NCBI GenBank assembly: GCA_903870305.1
Contig: CAIQCM010000012.1
Location: 1-14,876, forward strand
Direction: 5' to 3'
Length of the DNA stretch: 14,876 nucleotides
DNA from: an uncultured bacterium
Lineage (GTDB): Bacteria; Patescibacteriota; Patescibacteriia; CAIQCM01
The position numbers and the translations under genes are program-made. Each line of letters opens with the position of its first letter. The stretch's first letter is position 1. Below are positions 12,916 to 14,876 of the stretch, piece after piece. Below the pieces are notes generated by a model, which saw nothing but the letters and a program-made list of their open reading frames with translations, was not told where the DNA came from and ran no database searches.

Positions 12916-14729
12916 ACGTCAGCCGTTTTCTAAAACCGCCGCGTCGCGAATACATCCTCATCGCGCTCATGCTTTCGGCTTTTGGGGTCGATCTTGTTTT
13001 TCCTTCATTGGGGATCGTTCTGTTCGCTTCCGCCGTCGTCGCCGCCGCGCCCACCGTTGCTTCGGCTCTCCATTCTCTGGCGCGGCGACGCGTGACCATC
13101 GAGGTTTTTAATACTTTCGCGCTTGTCATCGCTTTTGTGCTGACCGACGCGCGATCGGCCGGCTTCATTACGCTCATGCTGGCCTTTGCGCGTCTCCTCG
13201 ACTCGTTCACCCAAAACCGCACCAAGCGCGCGCTTGAAGAATTGCTGGCGTTAAAACCCTCAAAAGCCGTCATTGAGCGCGAGGGGCGTCTTGAAGAGAT
13301 CGCGGCGGAAGCGGTGGCGCTTAATGAGACGGTCGTTATTGAAGCCGGTGCTCGCGTGCCGGTCGATGGCGTGGTTATTTTCGGATCGACGCACGTGAAT
13401 GAAGCGTCGGTGACCGGCGAGTCGCGTCCGGTGCGAAAAATAAACGGCGATCATGTTTATGCGGGCACTTTGGTCGAGACCGGCGTATTGAAGATCCGCG
13501 CAAGCGGCGTTGGCAAGAACTCGACTATCGAGCGTTTGGTGGCCTTGATGCGCGCGGCCGAGAAGAACAAATCAAATCCCGAGAAGATCGCCGACAGATT
13601 TGCCGCAATTTTTTTGCCGATCGTCGCCGCGCTTGGCGCGGTCGTCTATCTGGTTACGCGGAACGCGACCATGACGGCGGCGCTTTTCCTTGTGGCTTGC
13701 GCCGACGACATGGCGGTCGCTATCCCGCTCGCGGTGACCGCCACCTTGGGCGCGGCGGCGAAGCGCGGCGTCATTGTGAAGGGCGGCGAGCGCCTTCAAG
13801 CGCTTGCCCGGCTCAAGACCTTGGTGCTCGACAAGACCGGCACGCTCACCTACGGATCGCTTACGGTCGCCGATGTCCGCTTGGCGGACGGTATCGATGA
13901 AAAGCGGTTTTGGACCGATCTCGCGTGTGCGGAAAAGTTCGCCGAACATCCTGTCGGTCATGCCATCTATCGCGCGGCGGCTGAAAAACTGCAAACCGTT
14001 CCTGATCCGGAAAAATTTGAAACAGTGACCGGGCGCGGCGTGATCGCAACGATCGCGGGCGCCGAGATGATCATTGGAACGGCCGAATTTTTGGATTCAA
14101 AGAATATTTCACATCCGGCCTCGGTGAGCGAAGACGGACGTTCGGTCGTTTTTGTCGCTCGTTCCGATTCGTATTTGGGCCAAGTGATCGTCGCCGATCG
14201 GCCGCGGCCGGAAGCGGCGCGCGCGCTCGCGCGCCTCAAAGAGCTGGGCGTCTCGCGCATCATCATGTTCACCGGCGACCGCGAAGAAACCGCCGAACGC
14301 ACGGCGCGCTTTTTGGGCATTGCCGAGTACCGCGCCGGCATGAAACCGGAAGACAAAGTCCTTGAATTGGAAAAGCTTTTAAGCGACGGTCCGGTCGGCA
14401 TGATCGGCGACGGAGTTAACGATGCGCCGGTGCTTTCGCGCGCTGACGTCGGGATCGCCATGGGCGGCGGCGCGGCGGTGGCGGTTGAAGCGGCGGATGT
14501 CGTGATCCTCGCCGATAACCTCGATCGTTTGCCGGAACTCGTTGAACTCTCGCGCCGTTCCATGCGCGTCATTTCGTCGGATATCGCCATTTGGTCCGTT
14601 TCCAATCTGTTCGGTTTCGCGCTGGTTTTAACCGGCGTGGCCGGTCCGGCGCTCGCCGCCTTCTATAATTTTGCCACCGATTTTTTCCCGCTCATCAATT
14701 CCAGCAGATTGTTCAAATCTAAAAAATGA
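12912..14729 (+). CDS. P1B-like P-type ATPase with non-canonical metal motif
   Basis: A 605-residue cation-pumping ATPase. The start at ATG 12912 overlaps the hydrolase stop; earlier in-frame codons lie inside that gene. About four helices fill residues 14-100, with no N-terminal CxxC metal-binding domain. The actuator motif is T168-GES-171. The phosphorylation site is D307-KTGTLT. The nucleotide domain has E345-H346-P347, the HP pair of P1B heavy-metal pumps. TGDRE (454-458) and GDGVNDAP (499-506) complete the HAD domain. The transmembrane motif that is CPC in P1B pumps reads C263-A-D-D-M-A-V-A-I-P272, so the proline and second cysteine are lost and two aspartates added. The last helix has N586, D590 and N596. 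The catalytic machinery is intact; the transported ion is unknown and probably not the usual copper or zinc. Confidence 0.93.
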   Translation: MNVSRFLKPPRREYILIALMLSAFGVDLVFPSLGIVLFASAVVAAAPTVASALHSLARRRVTIEVFNTFALVIAFVLTDARSAGFITLMLAFARLLDSFTQNRTKRALEELLALKPSKAVIEREGRLEEIAAEAVALNETVVIEAGARVPVDGVVIFGSTHVNEASVTGESRPVRKINGDHVYAGTLVETGVLKIRASGVGKNSTIERLVALMRAAEKNKSNPEKIADRFAAIFLPIVAALGAVVYLVTRNATMTAALFLVACADDMAVAIPLAVTATLGAAAKRGVIVKGGERLQALARLKTLVLDKTGTLTYGSLTVADVRLADGIDEKRFWTDLACAEKFAEHPVGHAIYRAAAEKLQTVPDPEKFETVTGRGVIATIAGAEMIIGTAEFLDSKNISHPASVSEDGRSVVFVARSDSYLGQVIVADRPRPEAARALARLKELGVSRIIMFTGDREETAERTARFLGIAEYRAGMKPEDKVLELEKLLSDGPVGMIGDGVNDAPVLSRADVGIAMGGGAAVAVEAADVVILADNLDRLPELVELSRRSMRVISSDIAIWSVSNLFGFALVLTGVAGPALAAFYNFATDFFPLINSSRLFKSKK

Positions 14730-14811
14730 ACGATGAACTATGAACGATGAACGACTCCGTTGGATTCAATGCGAAGCATTAATTGTTCATTGTTTATAGT
14801 TCATCGTTCAT
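14726..14811. repeat. Palindrome built from ATGAACN heptamers
   Basis: The left arm (14726-14752) is four tandem copies of ATGAACN and overlaps the ATPase stop codon. The right arm (14785-14811) is its reverse complement apart from two G-T positions, which become G-U pairs in RNA. The transcript can therefore form a continuous 27-bp stem. The loop holds a second hairpin, AATGC (14768-14772) with GCATT (14776-14780). No T-run follows, so this is not a classical terminator, but it could stop RNA decay or mark the operon end. Confidence 0.85.
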
Positions 14812-14815
14812 AAGT

Positions 14816-14876
14816 ATGAAAAAGATCCATCGCTTCATCGGCAATTTTGACCTCACGGCCGAGCGCTTGCTCGTTC
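14816..14876 (+). CDS. rsmE: Partial: probable 16S rRNA m3U1498 methyltransferase RsmE
   Basis: Only the first 20 codons are in the window. The translation begins MKKIHRFIGNFDL followed by TAERLLV, which fits the start of RsmE, whose N-terminal PUA-like domain usually opens with a HRFF/HRFI motif near residue 5. RsmE methylates N3 of U1498 in 16S rRNA. No Shine-Dalgarno sequence is present. A TATAGT at 14795-14800, within the palindrome arm, could be a -10 box 15 nt upstream. The assignment depends on a very short segment. Confidence 0.55.
   Translation, partial: MKKIHRFIGNFDLTAERLLV

Noticed and set aside
13967..14605. Minus-strand open frame of 212 codons opposite the ATPase
   Set aside because: It lies wholly within the conserved HAD domain of the ATPase, and its Ser/Thr/Arg-rich translation is a shadow of the GC-rich codons.

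Overview
The window looks like chromosome from a candidate-phyla-radiation bacterium (Patescibacteria, probably Parcubacteria-like). This is inferred from protein types and was not tested by phylogeny. It rests on a small DUF5652-type membrane protein, paired membrane proteins with CPR-style helical N-termini, a secreted protein with two copies of a GEAWYVD/GLGIS-type repeat, a Tgt with an extra segment of about 25 residues, and tightly packed genes without Shine-Dalgarno sequences. UGA is used as a stop (hydrolase, ATPase), so the UGA-recoded lineages are excluded. All complete genes appear intact. I saw no transposase, phage gene, CRISPR array, rRNA or tRNA.

Layout. (1) 22-3586, plus strand: a DUF5652-like protein and its terminator, then two paralogous membrane proteins, TspO and MsrA, each 7-15 nt apart. 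(2) 3587-3742, intergenic: an intrinsic terminator for the minus-strand operon, a four-stem cloverleaf-like palindromic element, and a short heptamer repeat. (3) 4781-3743, minus strand: dCMP deaminase and an overlapping P-loop NMP-kinase-like protein. (4) 4782-4837: a compact divergent promoter region between the deaminase and tgt. Both -10 boxes lie so close to their start codons that the transcripts should be leaderless or nearly so. (5) 4838-5974: tgt, followed by heptamer repeats, an imperfect palindrome and a strong terminator. (6) 6179-14729, plus strand: seven genes in one run, namely a lytic transglycosylase, a DEAD-box RNA helicase, a secreted protein of unknown function, a TrmH/SpoU methyltransferase, a glycerate 2-kinase, an alpha/beta hydrolase and a P1B-like ATPase. 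Three of the junctions are ATGA stop/start overlaps. (7) 14726-14811: a palindrome built of ATGAACN heptamers, then the first 20 codons of a probable rsmE.

How the genes fit together. The deaminase and kinase form a plausible dUMP/dNMP supply module. Tgt, the SpoU methyltransferase, the helicase and RsmE are RNA-modification or RNA-remodelling functions. The transglycosylase and the secreted protein act outside the membrane. MsrA and TspO suggest oxidative-stress handling. The glycerate kinase would feed 2-phosphoglycerate into lower glycolysis. The most unusual items are the ATPase, whose intramembrane CPC motif is replaced by C-A-D-D, the recurring heptamer repeats and palindromes at gene ends, and the secreted protein of unknown function.
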